The notes beneath the pieces are model-generated. The model saw only the letters and a program-made list of their open reading frames with translations, had not been told where the DNA came from and did no database searches. This document shows, piece by piece, positions 35,200-44,684 of a stretch of DNA of 64,000 nucleotides (positions are counted from its first letter, which is position 1; every line of letters starts with the position of its first letter). Made by a program: the position numbers and the translations under genes. Origin of the DNA: Paenibacillus sp. 32O-W (GTDB taxonomy: Bacteria; Bacillota; Bacilli; Paenibacillales; NBRC-103111); contig NZ_VEGP01000014.1 of assembly GCF_007679495.1 (NCBI RefSeq), forward strand, positions 36,313 to 100,312. The letters run 5' to 3'.

Positions 35200-36339
35200 T
35201 TATGAGCCTTCTTTCAGCGCTCGCTTACTTTCCTGCATCAAGGATAGGATATGTTCAGCCGGCCGGTGAGCAGCTTCCTTCAATTGATCGATTAACAGAC
35301 GCTTGCTCTCTATCCATTGCATTTTACCGCGCAACAGTCTGTCTACTTCCTCCAGAATCTTGGGAACATCCATATGATCCGTCGACCCGGCCGCTTCCAT
35401 CCCCAAACGATGCAAAAACTGATCAATCTTCGGATCGTAGGAGATTCCGATCACCGGAACGTATTGAGAAGCGGCGTAAATAAGTGAATGTAATCTCATT
35501 CCAATCAGCAAATCACATTGTCCGACCTGAGCCAGCATATCCTGCGGATGTATAACATCACGTACGATATGCACATTAGGCTTGCCCTTTGCATTCATCC
35601 AGTCCATTACATCTAGGGATGCCCTCTCATCGTCCGGAAGATGGAACGGAAGGAAACGGATTTCGATCCCCCGCTCCTCCTCTAACCTGCCAAGGCATTT
35701 AGCCAGCTTGCGAAGCTCCGACCGGTCTTCCTTCCAATACCGGACCGATACGCCCACAACGGGGCGATCCGTCTCTGACGGGTTGCGCAGTGATCCGTTA
35801 TCCCTTGGGGTCAGCCCCATAACGGGATCAGGGACGACTTCCACCCGCTCCCCTCGAATTCCCATTTGGGCTAGAAGCTCTGCCGACTCAGAATCCCGGA
35901 CGGAGAGATACTGACATTTGTTATATACCCGCGAAATCCAAGAATAAAACATTTTTCGACGAACGGGGCCAATTCCTTGGGAATAAACAAATGTCGGCTT
36001 TCCGAACCATTGGGCAAGCTTAATAATGGCCAGATAATACGGGATCGTCTTGGCTCCCGTCGCATCCTGAAGCAGGCTTCCGCCCCCGCTAATCAAGCCG
36101 TCGCTTTGCCTGATGGCCCTAATGACCTCCATCGGCTTCATTCGATGGGCGGCCCTTACCCCATACATACGATCGGTCCAAGCCGGATCGCCGGACAATA
36201 CGATGGGTTCGACCCGCACTCCATGCCGCCCGCCTTCTTTTTGCAAAGCGAGTAAGATAGACTGCAGGACAGCCTCGTCGCCGCTATTTTTATATCCATA
36301 ATAACCCGAGAGAACTATTCTCTTGACGGCAGCACCCAT
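35200..36339 (-). CDS. csaB: Polysaccharide pyruvyl transferase CsaB
   Basis: CsaB adds pyruvate ketals to the secondary wall polymer, the ligand of SLH domains. About 379 residues from ATG at 36339 (MGAAVKRIVLSGYYGYKNSGDEA), which has aggag upstream; 10 more codons are open. Signatures: SGGGSLLQDATG, YSQGIGPVRRKMF, LLIGMRLHSLIYAASQYVPVIGISYDPKI. The start overlaps the end of the DUF5693 gene by 25 nt, so the two are translationally linked, a common pairing in Bacilli with S-layers. It supports three SLH proteins in this window. Confidence 0.93.
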   Translation of the reverse strand: MGAAVKRIVLSGYYGYKNSGDEAVLQSILLALQKEGGRHGVRVEPIVLSGDPAWTDRMYGVRAAHRMKPMEVIRAIRQSDGLISGGGSLLQDATGAKTIPYYLAIIKLAQWFGKPTFVYSQGIGPVRRKMFYSWISRVYNKCQYLSVRDSESAELLAQMGIRGERVEVVPDPVMGLTPRDNGSLRNPSETDRPVVGVSVRYWKEDRSELRKLAKCLGRLEEERGIEIRFLPFHLPDDERASLDVMDWMNAKGKPNVHIVRDVIHPQDMLAQVGQCDLLIGMRLHSLIYAASQYVPVIGISYDPKIDQFLHRLGMEAAGSTDHMDVPKILEEVDRLLRGKMQWIESKRLLIDQLKEAAHRPAEHILSLMQESKRALKEGS

Positions 36340-38384
36340 CTTCGCCAACTCCTCGCCAACAATTCCCATACCACTATAAAGAGAATTCCGACAATGATCC
36401 CTAACAAGAGTCCGTATCCGACACGGATCGATGAAATATATACCGGCGTATGCAAATGCGCGAAGGTATCGACAATGGACAGTTGTCCAATAATGCCAAG
36501 AATAAAGATGTACAGAGCGGACGGACGATATTTAATCGCTAGATACGCCCCCAGGATAAATACGGGGTGTGCGAATAAGAACTCTTTAATTCTTGGGCGT
36601 ACCCCCAGATTATTTTCCAGAAGCGCGCGAAACAGCTTTTCAAAGGCAGAGGCTTTGCCCTCATTGCCTGTCCTCGACAGATAATACATAATCATGGCAA
36701 CCAATGCTCCGGCGATAACCACCCAGAGAACAGTTACGGACGAAGACAGCAAGCTTTTGGCCCGATTAACGATCTCACCCGCCTTGAGCCCCTCACTGAA
36801 GAACAGCAAATAGATTCCGATAATCAGAATAGGAGCCAGATGCAGCAGGCTAACCCCACGGTATTGGTCGATCACAAGGCTATAGATAATATTGTTCAAC
36901 AAAGCAACAATGAACACGACGCCGATCATCGAGATCAACGAAGTCCGGATGAACAGATTGATCGCGAAGCCCATTTTAGCCCCGGCCAGTTTGCCGGTCC
37001 GCCGCTTGCGGATACTTTGGATCGCTAGAATCATTCCCAGAGTAGGTGCGCATATTCCAACACCTAATGCAAGCATTTTGAACAGCATATTGGGGGAGAG
37101 GATGTACAAGCCTCCAGCCATCCCTGTACCAAGAACAAAACTGATCAGCAGCAGCCAAGGGAAGAAATGGGCCAAAGTCAATGCGATAACGGCAACGGAC
37201 CCAACGACGGCCACCGGCTTGAGCAATCCTTGCCAACTCGAATTATAGATCGTGAATGAGTGAGCGGGACCCAAAGTGTAGCCTGCCTTAACAATCCGTT
37301 TTAAAGCCCCGTCCTCTCCCCTCAAGGTTTCTCTTATCTGTTCGAGAGGATCCGTATAGGATGCCCTCTCCAAGTTTTTGGAAGGCCGTGCATTCAGGAA
37401 AATCATCTTAATATTGCGATCCTTGGCAGCCAGGACGAAACGGTCCGCAACAATTTGAATTCGCTCTGCCTGCTCTTGTTCGGTTAAGTTTCCGCTTAGC
37501 CTGTCCGCTTCCGCTTCAGAGAGAGAGTGCAGCCGGAACACATTGTAGCGGCTTTCCTTGGCTAAATAATTGAAGCCTTTTTGCGGAGCCTTCTGCAGTT
37601 CTATGGCTGCAAGGGCCATATCGTATTTATCGAGGAGCTCAGCCATTTGCTCCAGTTCCGGAGAATTCTCTTTCCCGGTATAACCCGGCACGCTTTCTCC
37701 CTCGAAAATAATCGACTTGGCACCAGCCTCTTTATACAGGCTCAGCTTGCGGTCCATATCCTCCGCGGAGAAAGGCAGGCTGCGGTTGGACAAACGGGCA
37801 ACGATGCGAAAGCCCTTGTTCTGAAGGTGCTCCAAGGCGATCGGATCCGGATCCATCACCTTCAATGAAGCCTCCTCCAGTGATGCTTCGACAACTAGTC
37901 CTTGCCGATCTTCATACGACCAGGGCCGGACCGTTATGCCCTGAGTTTGGAAAGCCCTCTCCACCATCGGCTGCAATCGCTGCTGTGATTCTTGATCTTT
38001 AAACAGCACATACGTAAAATTTTCTCCTGCAGCCGCAGGCTGACCTGTTATCAAAGCGGCATCACGCGACGAATATAAATCGACCCGCTGCGCCAGTCTA
38101 AGCTCATTCAGCGTGCTTTCATAAACCGCCATCGATTCGATTCCGGCACGCTTCATGGCATCCAGCTGCTCATCGACGAATTCGCGCGGGTTAGGGCGAA
38201 ACTCCGCAATATCCAGCAGATCGCGGTAATCAAAAACAAACTCTATCTTGTTGGAGGAGCTCTCGGTCATAATCCTCTCATAAGCCAGCGGCAGAGAAGC
38301 CAATAAACCGACAATCACTACCCACCAAAGCCATTTAGAGGCTCTTCGATTCCAGCGTGTATACCATTGAATCAATAGTTCCAC
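36315..38384 (-). CDS. DUF5693 family membrane protein, csaB partner
   Basis: 689 residues. One N-terminal membrane segment (about 19-37), a large extracytoplasmic domain (about 45-395) rich in helices and strands (FKDQESQQRLQPMVERAF), then about 9-10 membrane helices to the C-terminus. This architecture is the DUF5693 family, usually next to csaB. A role in pyruvylation or wall polymer handling is inferred from context only; the biochemical function is unknown. It starts 19 nt after the phosphosugar mutase gene. Confidence 0.8.
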   Translation of the reverse strand: MELLIQWYTRWNRRASKWLWWVVIVGLLASLPLAYERIMTESSSNKIEFVFDYRDLLDIAEFRPNPREFVDEQLDAMKRAGIESMAVYESTLNELRLAQRVDLYSSRDAALITGQPAAAGENFTYVLFKDQESQQRLQPMVERAFQTQGITVRPWSYEDRQGLVVEASLEEASLKVMDPDPIALEHLQNKGFRIVARLSNRSLPFSAEDMDRKLSLYKEAGAKSIIFEGESVPGYTGKENSPELEQMAELLDKYDMALAAIELQKAPQKGFNYLAKESRYNVFRLHSLSEAEADRLSGNLTEQEQAERIQIVADRFVLAAKDRNIKMIFLNARPSKNLERASYTDPLEQIRETLRGEDGALKRIVKAGYTLGPAHSFTIYNSSWQGLLKPVAVVGSVAVIALTLAHFFPWLLLISFVLGTGMAGGLYILSPNMLFKMLALGVGICAPTLGMILAIQSIRKRRTGKLAGAKMGFAINLFIRTSLISMIGVVFIVALLNNIIYSLVIDQYRGVSLLHLAPILIIGIYLLFFSEGLKAGEIVNRAKSLLSSSVTVLWVVIAGALVAMIMYYLSRTGNEGKASAFEKLFRALLENNLGVRPRIKEFLFAHPVFILGAYLAIKYRPSALYIFILGIIGQLSIVDTFAHLHTPVYISSIRVGYGLLLGIIVGILFIVVWELLARSWRRWVLPSRE

Positions 38385-38403
38385 TCCCTATCCTATATCC
38401 TTA

Positions 38404-40104
38404 TCATCTGTCGATCCGAGTCATCACTTCTTGGCTCAGCTCTGCCAATAACCGTTCCGACTCCTCGGCACTCTTGGCTTTAACCGCAAAATATACTTTG
38501 ATCTTGGGTTCCGTACCGGATGGACGCAGGCAGAACCACGATCCGTCTTCCAGCAAGTATTTGAGCACATTTTCTTTAGGAAGACTATCAATGCCTTGGG
38601 TATAATCAAGCATGGTCGTTATTTTCTTCCCGCAGACATTCGATGGCGAATGGCTACGCCACTCCTCCATAATTTGTCTTATTTTGGCCAAACCATCCTT
38701 GCCCTTCAAGGTTCGGGACTCCAATGCCTCCCGGTAATAACCGAACTGCCTGTAAAGTTCCTGCAGTACATCATACAACGTCTTCCCTTGACTTTTGTAG
38801 TAGGCCGCCGCTTCGCAGATTAACATGGAAGCTACTACGGCATCTTTGTCCCGGGCATAAGTTCCCGCCAAATAACCGTAGCTTTCTTCATAACCAAATA
38901 AGAAGCTATGATGGCCGCTGCGCTCGAATTCGGTCATTTTCTCGCCAATATATTTAAAACCTGTTAGGGTGTTCATGACTTCCACCCCGTAATGTCTGGC
39001 AATCTCCGCTCCCATCTCGCTCGTTACAATCGTCTTGATGACCACTCCGTCCGTCGGGATTCCCTTGCCTTCCTGTAAGCTGGAGAGCAGATAATGAACC
39101 ATGATAGCGCCCGATTGATTGCCGCTTAGCACTACATACTGCCCTGTGGCATCTTTAACAACGGCACCCATCCGGTCACAATCAGGGTCCGTTCCGATTA
39201 TGACATCGGCCTCAACTTGTTTACCCAACTCTATGGCAAGTGAAAAGGCCTCTTTCTCCTCCGGATTCGGGGATTGGACGGTGGAGAATTGAGAGTCCGG
39301 CTTCTCCTGCTCCGGGACAACATGAACGTTCTTAAACCCGGCTTCCCTAAGCACTCTGCGAACAGTGATATTTCCCGAGCCGTGCAGAGGGGTATAAACG
39401 ATATTCACTTTATTTCCTTGTTGCATACCCACTTCAGGCCTCGGACGGACTGCCAGCACTGCCTTCACATAGGCATCGTCGATAGCTTGGCCTATCCATT
39501 GGAGAACCCCTTGGGATTCCGCCTCTTCCTTGGAAAGCTTGCGAATCATGTTGAATTCCAGTGATTGAATCTGCCCGATGATGCGATCCGCCTGTTCCTT
39601 AACGATCTGTCCCCCATCAGGCCCATATACTTTGTAGCCGTTATATTCCGGAGGGTTGTGACTGGCGGTAATAACTATCCCTGCAGAAGCTTGTAAATGT
39701 CTAACGGCAAAAGAAAGCTCCGGAGTTGTTCTCAAGGATTCGAAAACATATGCCTTGATACCGTTACCGGCAAGCACTAATGCAGCTTCCAAAGCAAATT
39801 CAGGACTCTGATTGCGCGAGTCATAAGCAATGACAACAGAAGGATGCCCGCTTGAAGCTTGCAGCAAATCCTGGGCCAGTCCCTGGGTCGCCCTACCCAC
39901 TGTATACTTGTTCATACGGTTGGTTCCGGCTCCAATAACTCCTCTTAACCCTCCGGTGCCAAACTCCAAATCTTTATAGAAACGATCCTCGATCTCTTTC
40001 TCCTGGCCCTCGATAGCCTTCAGTTCTTCTTTGGTCGCGGGATCAATTCCCGGGTCCTGAAGCCATTGTTCATACAGCTTGCGTACTCGAGACATAGTAT
40101 CCAC
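38404..40104 (-). CDS. pgcA: Alpha-phosphoglucomutase / phosphosugar mutase (PgcA type)
   Basis: Interconverts glucose-6-P and glucose-1-P (perhaps mannose). 566 residues of the alpha-D-phosphohexomutase family: phosphoserine loop TASHNPPEYNGYKVY, metal loop GTDPDCDRMG, sugar loop GYEESYGYLAGT and phosphate loop RPSGTEPKIKVYF. It feeds UDP-glucose and wall polymer synthesis, in line with the neighbouring tagO/csaB. Which hexose it prefers cannot be read from sequence. Confidence 0.93.
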   Translation of the reverse strand: MDTMSRVRKLYEQWLQDPGIDPATKEELKAIEGQEKEIEDRFYKDLEFGTGGLRGVIGAGTNRMNKYTVGRATQGLAQDLLQASSGHPSVVIAYDSRNQSPEFALEAALVLAGNGIKAYVFESLRTTPELSFAVRHLQASAGIVITASHNPPEYNGYKVYGPDGGQIVKEQADRIIGQIQSLEFNMIRKLSKEEAESQGVLQWIGQAIDDAYVKAVLAVRPRPEVGMQQGNKVNIVYTPLHGSGNITVRRVLREAGFKNVHVVPEQEKPDSQFSTVQSPNPEEKEAFSLAIELGKQVEADVIIGTDPDCDRMGAVVKDATGQYVVLSGNQSGAIMVHYLLSSLQEGKGIPTDGVVIKTIVTSEMGAEIARHYGVEVMNTLTGFKYIGEKMTEFERSGHHSFLFGYEESYGYLAGTYARDKDAVVASMLICEAAAYYKSQGKTLYDVLQELYRQFGYYREALESRTLKGKDGLAKIRQIMEEWRSHSPSNVCGKKITTMLDYTQGIDSLPKENVLKYLLEDGSWFCLRPSGTEPKIKVYFAVKAKSAEESERLLAELSQEVMTRIDR

Positions 40105-40128
40105 CTACAAATTCCTCCCTCATTGTAT

Positions 40129-40560
40129 TTATTCCGGATTAGCCAGAGCGAACATCAGTTCACCTTCTGCCACAACTTTATCATTCACTTTAGCAGTTCC
40201 CTTTCCTTTACCAATTGAACCCTTCAACCGGGTCACTTCCAGCTCCAAAATCAGAGTATCCCCCGGTTTGACCTGACCTCGAAAACGAAAGTTGTCGATT
40301 CCCGCAAGAAATCCTATCTTTCCGCGATTTTCCTCCGCCTTGAGCATAGCCACCGCACCGACTTGTGCCAAAGCTTCGACGATCAGCACTCCAGGCATGA
40401 CCGGGTATTCCGGAAAATGCCCTTCAAAAAAGGGCTCGTTAATGGTAACGTTTTTCAGACCGACCGCACGTACCCCGTCTTCAACCTCCAAGATTTTGTC
40501 AACAAGCAGAAAAGGATAACGGTGAGGGATAATCTGTTTAATTTGTTGAACATCCAGCAT
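40129..40560 (-). CDS. fabZ: 3-hydroxyacyl-ACP dehydratase FabZ
   Basis: Dehydrates beta-hydroxyacyl-ACP in fatty-acid elongation. 143 residues with the hot-dog active-site motif HRYPFLLVD (catalytic His) and [24 protein letters not shown] (catalytic Glu). A good aaggag site precedes the ATG at 40560. It lies outside any fab cluster, as in B. subtilis ywpB, which is also near the mbl/flhO region. Confidence 0.96.
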   Translation of the reverse strand: MLDVQQIKQIIPHRYPFLLVDKILEVEDGVRAVGLKNVTINEPFFEGHFPEYPVMPGVLIVEALAQVGAVAMLKAEENRGKIGFLAGIDNFRFRGQVKPGDTLILELEVTRLKGSIGKGKGTAKVNDKVVAEGELMFALANPE

Positions 40561-40626
40561 ATGGACAGCTCCTTTTTCTTTATCATTGTATAAATCTTTC
40601 CCAATATACTTAAACTAGTAGTGTCC

Positions 40627-40706
40627 CCTTCACGATCTGCAGTAGTGAAGGTTGATATAAGGGACATATTTCCACATGAGGCATCGCGAGTCTTGGAAAT
40701 ATGTCC
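40627..40706. repeat. Tandem inverted repeats between fabZ and the CDP-alcohol transferase gene
   Basis: A 7-bp stem (ccttcac 40627-40633 with gtgaagg 40645-40651) and a perfect 13-bp stem (ggacatatttcca 40662-40674 with tggaaatatgtcc 40694-40706, loop 19 nt). On the minus strand neither is followed by a good T-run; on the plus strand the second is followed by tttt. It may end the upstream transcript or be a small mobile remnant. Confidence 0.5.
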
Positions 40707-40711
40707 TTTTC

Positions 40712-41227
40712 CTATTTATGTGCCATGGAATTCAGCAGGCGGAACTTCAGTATATAGATAGCTGATGTTATAAATGAAAAAGCTATGACGGCCCATAAAT
40801 AAGGAATAGCATACGGGATACTGAAGAACAGCATCAGAATGGCTATGTAATACAATACCGTGGTTAATTTGCCCAAAGAATTGGCGGGGACCGTCTTCTT
40901 GCCCCGAAAATGGAAAAACGCCGAACCCGCAATCATACCCGCATCGCGAATCATGATGGCTGCAGCCGCCTCCCATGGAATCATACCCGAGATGAGCAAT
41001 GAGACAAAAACCGCCAGCATCATCGTTTTATCTGCCAGAGGGTCGAGCACGACTCCCAAATCCGTTACCATCCCCCTGCTTCTGGCTAAATGCCCGTCCA
41101 GGACATCCGTTGCTCCCGCGATGACTATTATAAAGAAAGCAATTTTGACATGCCCCGAGAAAAAAACAAATAAATAGACAGGCACTAGAGCAAAACGAAG
41201 CAGTGTCAACGTATTTGGCAGGTTCAC
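40712..41227 (-). CDS. CDP-alcohol phosphatidyltransferase family protein (PgsA-like)
   Basis: About 171 residues with 5-6 membrane helices. The CDP-alcohol motif DGHLARSRGMVTDLGVVLDPLADK (DG..AR..G...D...D) is complete. Probably a phosphatidylglycerophosphate synthase-like enzyme, but the substrate cannot be assigned from this. Start chosen at GTG 41227 (VNLPNTLTLLRF), which has gaggagag upstream; the 8 codons before it overlap that site. It lies downstream of the epuA-like terminator. Confidence 0.88.
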   Translation of the reverse strand: MNLPNTLTLLRFALVPVYLFVFFSGHVKIAFFIIVIAGATDVLDGHLARSRGMVTDLGVVLDPLADKTMMLAVFVSLLISGMIPWEAAAAIMIRDAGMIAGSAFFHFRGKKTVPANSLGKLTTVLYYIAILMLFFSIPYAIPYLWAVIAFSFITSAIYILKFRLLNSMAHK

Positions 41228-41284
41228 TTCGGGTCTCTCCTCTGTACACAATTCTACATTGTTACATTATACCTTTGAAATTGT

Positions 41285-41309
41285 AAAAAAAAAACTCCCC
41301 TGGGGGAGT
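41285..41309 (-). terminator. Intrinsic terminator after the EpuA-like gene
   Basis: A GC-rich stem (actccc 41294-41299 with gggagt 41304-41309) is followed on the minus strand by a long T-run (41293-41285). Confidence 0.9.
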
Positions 41310-41379
41310 GCTGTCGATAAGCGGCATGTAAATGTAAAAAAGATGATGCCTTTGGGCTAATAAACTTATTAATGTCCCC

Positions 41380-41601
41380 CTAAGTACCGGCAAACATTAA
41401 GTCGAATAAGTGCCTCCATGTTTCTATACTCCATACATCCTCTAAAGGCTGTTTCCCGACGTAAACATAACCGATGATCAGTCCTGCGAAAAGAGCTGCC
41501 ACACACAGGATCGGCACGAGAAGTATTCTTAACAAGCGCAATACCGGTTTCAGTTTGCGATACCAGGGACGGCCCTTCGGAGTTGGTTTAGATTCGCTCA
41601 T
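41380..41601 (-). CDS. EpuA-like small membrane protein (RNA polymerase subunit beta-family annotation)
   Basis: 73 residues from ATG at 41601 (aggaatgacc gives correct spacing; ATG at 41607 is too close). A basic N-terminus (KPTPKGRPWYRKLKPVLRLLR) is followed by one membrane helix (ILLVPILCVAALFAGLIIGYVYVG) and a short tail with WSIETWRHLFDLMFAG. This matches the EpuA/PF11772-type small membrane proteins that databases often label DNA-directed RNA polymerase subunit beta. Their function is unknown. It follows flhP by 16 nt. Confidence 0.75.
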   Translation of the reverse strand: MSESKPTPKGRPWYRKLKPVLRLLRILLVPILCVAALFAGLIIGYVYVGKQPLEDVWSIETWRHLFDLMFAGT

Positions 41602-41617
41602 GGTCATTCCTCGCTCA

Positions 41618-42478
41618 CTATCCTCTAAGATTGTTGGCCAGCTGCATCATGGTGTCAGAGGAAGCGATGGCCCGGGAATTTAATTGAAATGCCCGTTGAA
41701 CCATCATCAGTTCAGCGGTTTCATCCCCTAAATTAACGTTCGATTGTTCTACAAATCCTTGTTTAACCGAAATTCCTCTCTCCAACCCGCCTGGACCAAA
41801 GGCACCCTGCACGACCAAATTCCGATCGGCCCCCGCAGCTACCTGGTAGCGGTTATTCCCGATTTCCTCAAGATATTGGGGACGCATGACGCGCATTAAC
41901 TTAATACGGCCTGCAGGAACTGCCTCCGCCTCGGGCATGGAAGGCCGATAGGCCCAGACATTGCCCTGTTCATCTACTTTCATATCGTAGCCAGATGGAA
42001 TAGCTATGGGCTGTCCGTTCACATCGCTAATAAGCAGCCCGTCCTTAGTGGCCAAGTAGGTACTTTCCGTATCACCTGCACGAAGAGTAAGTTGAAAGGA
42101 GCCCTCTCTTGTATAGACCTCTTCCATTGCCGGGTTGCCGTCCGGCCCCGTAACAGGGTTCAGAACAGCAAAAACGGCTTGTCCCTCAATCGCCAGATCC
42201 GTCGAAAGCCCGGATTCGCTTAACGGACCTTGAGACAGGTCTACCTTGACCTGACCCAGCCTGACTCCCCAGCCTTGCGTCAAGCCGAGCGGAGTCAGCC
42301 TGCCCTCCTTGCGAAAGCTTTCGGGCTGCTGTTTAACATTAGTCAGCACATCTTCGAAGGTTACATCTTTTCTCTTATATCCAGCCGTGTCAAAATGGGC
42401 TACGTTATTAGATAATACATCCAGCTTCTGTTGAAGTGAACGCATCGTCACCATGGAGCTAATCATGGAATGATTCAT
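41618..42478 (-). CDS. flhP: Flagellar basal-body rod/hook protein FlhP
   Basis: 286 residues of the FlgF/FlgG family: N-terminal helix LQQKLDVLSNNVAHFDTAGYKRKDVTFEDVL and C-terminal FVEQSNVNLGDETAELMMVQRAFQLNSRAIASSDTMMQ. In B. subtilis FlhO and FlhP form the distal rod and link it to the hook. A gaggaggaac site lies before the ATG. Order mbl-flhO-flhP is kept. Confidence 0.93.
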   Translation of the reverse strand: MNHSMISSMVTMRSLQQKLDVLSNNVAHFDTAGYKRKDVTFEDVLTNVKQQPESFRKEGRLTPLGLTQGWGVRLGQVKVDLSQGPLSESGLSTDLAIEGQAVFAVLNPVTGPDGNPAMEEVYTREGSFQLTLRAGDTESTYLATKDGLLISDVNGQPIAIPSGYDMKVDEQGNVWAYRPSMPEAEAVPAGRIKLMRVMRPQYLEEIGNNRYQVAAGADRNLVVQGAFGPGGLERGISVKQGFVEQSNVNLGDETAELMMVQRAFQLNSRAIASSDTMMQLANNLRG

Positions 42479-42584
42479 TATAGTTCCTCCTCAAGACAAG
42501 ACGGCGTTCAGAAGTACGTTCGTTGGGTAACTCACAAGATTCGTTAGAACTTCCGAACACTGTTATTTCGCTTCAAGTATACAT

Positions 42585-43487
42585 CTATACCCGTCCAATT
42601 TCGTTAACAGCTTTCTCCAGGCTCTTGTCATAATACTGAACCATCTTCTGATTCGCTTCATAAGCACGGAGTGCGGACATCATATCGATCATAGCATGGG
42701 ACGAATCTACATTGGAGCGTTCCAAATACCCTTGATAAACCTCCACATCATCGTCCGGATTCATCCCACGAACCAGATCGGCATCCTCTTCATTCAACCG
42801 ATATTGCCCATCGCCCATGCGGATCAGCCGATTAGGCTCTTCGACGATCGACAGCAGCAGCCCCGCCTGTTCTCCGGCTGTATTCAGCAACGGTTCCCCG
42901 TTCAGAGGATCCAACAGTTCTCCGTTCCGGCCGATGACTGCACCCGATAACGGCTCACCCGTGGCGGCATTCATCAGTGTCAATGGCTGTCCGTCCCGTC
43001 CAAGCACCCGATACCCGCTCTCGGTTACCAGTTCCCCCGCCGTATTCACTTGGAAGCTGCCGTTCCGAGTATAAGTGCGGTTGCCTTGTCCATCAACAAC
43101 GGTAAAAAAGGCCTGCGGCTGATATATCCTCTCTCCATCAGCGGTTATAGCTTTACCTGAACCATCGAAGGTCACTCCAGGAAGCTGCACATTGGAGACA
43201 ATGGCCAAGTCAAATGGCTGCTTTGTTTCCATAAGGTCTCCTTGCAGATATACCGACAAAGCCTCCTCCGCGAACACACCGGTATTCATTCGGCCTATAT
43301 GTCTGGAGTTCGCGCCATGATCGTCTCCATTCAAAAGCGAGATCATCATTTCCGGAAATGACCGGGCTACCGCATTATTCTGCTTATAGCCGGGAGTCAG
43401 CACATTAGCGATGTTATTGGTTGCCACATCGTGACGCCTTTGCTGTGTGATCATCCCGGCACCTGAAGTATACAATCCTCTTAGCAT
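42585..43487 (-). CDS. flhO: Flagellar basal-body rod protein FlhO
   Basis: 300 residues of the FlgF/FlgG family, with MLRGLYTSGAGMITQQRRHDVATNNIANVLTPGYKQNN at the start and GYLERSNVDSSHAMIDMMSALRAYEANQKMVQYYDKSLEKAVNEIG at the end. It follows mbl by 27 nt and precedes flhP by 106 nt. Confidence 0.93.
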   Translation of the reverse strand: MLRGLYTSGAGMITQQRRHDVATNNIANVLTPGYKQNNAVARSFPEMMISLLNGDDHGANSRHIGRMNTGVFAEEALSVYLQGDLMETKQPFDLAIVSNVQLPGVTFDGSGKAITADGERIYQPQAFFTVVDGQGNRTYTRNGSFQVNTAGELVTESGYRVLGRDGQPLTLMNAATGEPLSGAVIGRNGELLDPLNGEPLLNTAGEQAGLLLSIVEEPNRLIRMGDGQYRLNEEDADLVRGMNPDDDVEVYQGYLERSNVDSSHAMIDMMSALRAYEANQKMVQYYDKSLEKAVNEIGRV

Positions 43488-43514
43488 TCCTACGCCCCTT
43501 TCCTCTGCCGAGCT

Positions 43515-44525
43515 TTATAATCCTTTCAAAGCTGATTTCTTGGCTACTTTATCGAGATTATCCAGCATGACTCCGGTCCCCTTGACGACACAATGCATCG
43601 AGGATTCCGCCACCAGCACGGGAACCAGCAGTTCATCGGCCAGAAGCTGGTCCAGACCGTGCAGCATCGCACCGCCGCCAGTCAGAATGATTCCTTTATC
43701 AATAATATCAGCGGCTAATTCAGGAGGAGTCTTCTCCAGCAGTGCTTTGGCAGAGGCTACGACCGAATAAATCGGCTCCATCAAAGCCTCCTTGATCTCC
43801 ATGGCATGCACGGTTATAGAGATGGGGAGGCCGGTGACCATATCCCTTCCCCTAATATCCATCTCTTCCTGGCGGCCTTCCGGATGAACCGTAGCTATCC
43901 TAATCTTGATATCTTCCGAAGTCCGTTCGCCAATAAGAAGCTTGTACTTATTCTTGATATACTTCATAATGGCATCGTCAAACTTGTCCCCTGCAACCTT
44001 AATAGAGGAGGCGGCTACAATGTCGCCCATCGAGATGACGGCTACATTCGAAGTGCCCCCTCCAATGTCAATAACCATATTTCCGCTAGGTTGTGATATA
44101 TCCATACCCGCGCCGATCGCGGCCGCCTTCGGCTCCTCTACCAAAAATACCTCTTTGGCCCCACTGCGCTTCGCCGATTCCCGAATCGCCTTCTGTTCCA
44201 CGGAAGTGATATTCGTAGGAGCGCAGATCAAAATTCTTGGATGACTATACCATTTTTTGCCGCCCACTTTATCTATAAAGTATTTTAACATAGCTTCCGT
44301 CATTTCGAAATTGGCAATAACTCCTTCACGCAGGGGTCGAATCGCCACAATATTGCCCGGCGTCCGCCCAACCATTCTGCGAGCCTCTTCCCCTACAGCC
44401 AGCACCTTCTTCGATTCGCTGTCTACAGCTACAACCGAAGGCTCATCCAGCACAATGCCGCTGCCTTTAACATAAATCGACACATTAGCTGTACCTAAAT
44501 CTATTCCGATGTCCTTACTGAACAT
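43515..44525 (-). CDS. mbl: MreB-like actin Mbl
   Basis: Membrane-associated actin homologue that guides peptidoglycan synthesis along the cylinder. 336 residues with MFSKDIGIDLGTANVSIYVKG, EPKAAAIGAGMDISQPSGNMVIDIGGGTSNVAVIS and ILTGGGAMLHGLDQLL, the actin phosphate and adenosine motifs. The Mbl rather than MreB assignment comes from its position beside spoIIID and flhO. Confidence 0.95.
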   Translation of the reverse strand: MFSKDIGIDLGTANVSIYVKGSGIVLDEPSVVAVDSESKKVLAVGEEARRMVGRTPGNIVAIRPLREGVIANFEMTEAMLKYFIDKVGGKKWYSHPRILICAPTNITSVEQKAIRESAKRSGAKEVFLVEEPKAAAIGAGMDISQPSGNMVIDIGGGTSNVAVISMGDIVAASSIKVAGDKFDDAIMKYIKNKYKLLIGERTSEDIKIRIATVHPEGRQEEMDIRGRDMVTGLPISITVHAMEIKEALMEPIYSVVASAKALLEKTPPELAADIIDKGIILTGGGAMLHGLDQLLADELLVPVLVAESSMHCVVKGTGVMLDNLDKVAKKSALKGL

Positions 44526-44684
44526 TAAATATGATCCTCCCTGCCCGTCACTGACCGTTCATTTACCCTTGTAAGAAGGTAAGCCCAGTTATCCTTAATA
44601 GGTAGTTTCGCCAAAAAAAAACAAAATCCTCCTTTTTCCGTTAAAATATAAGGGTAAAAAAACGAACGGTTGGGAGAATCGAAT

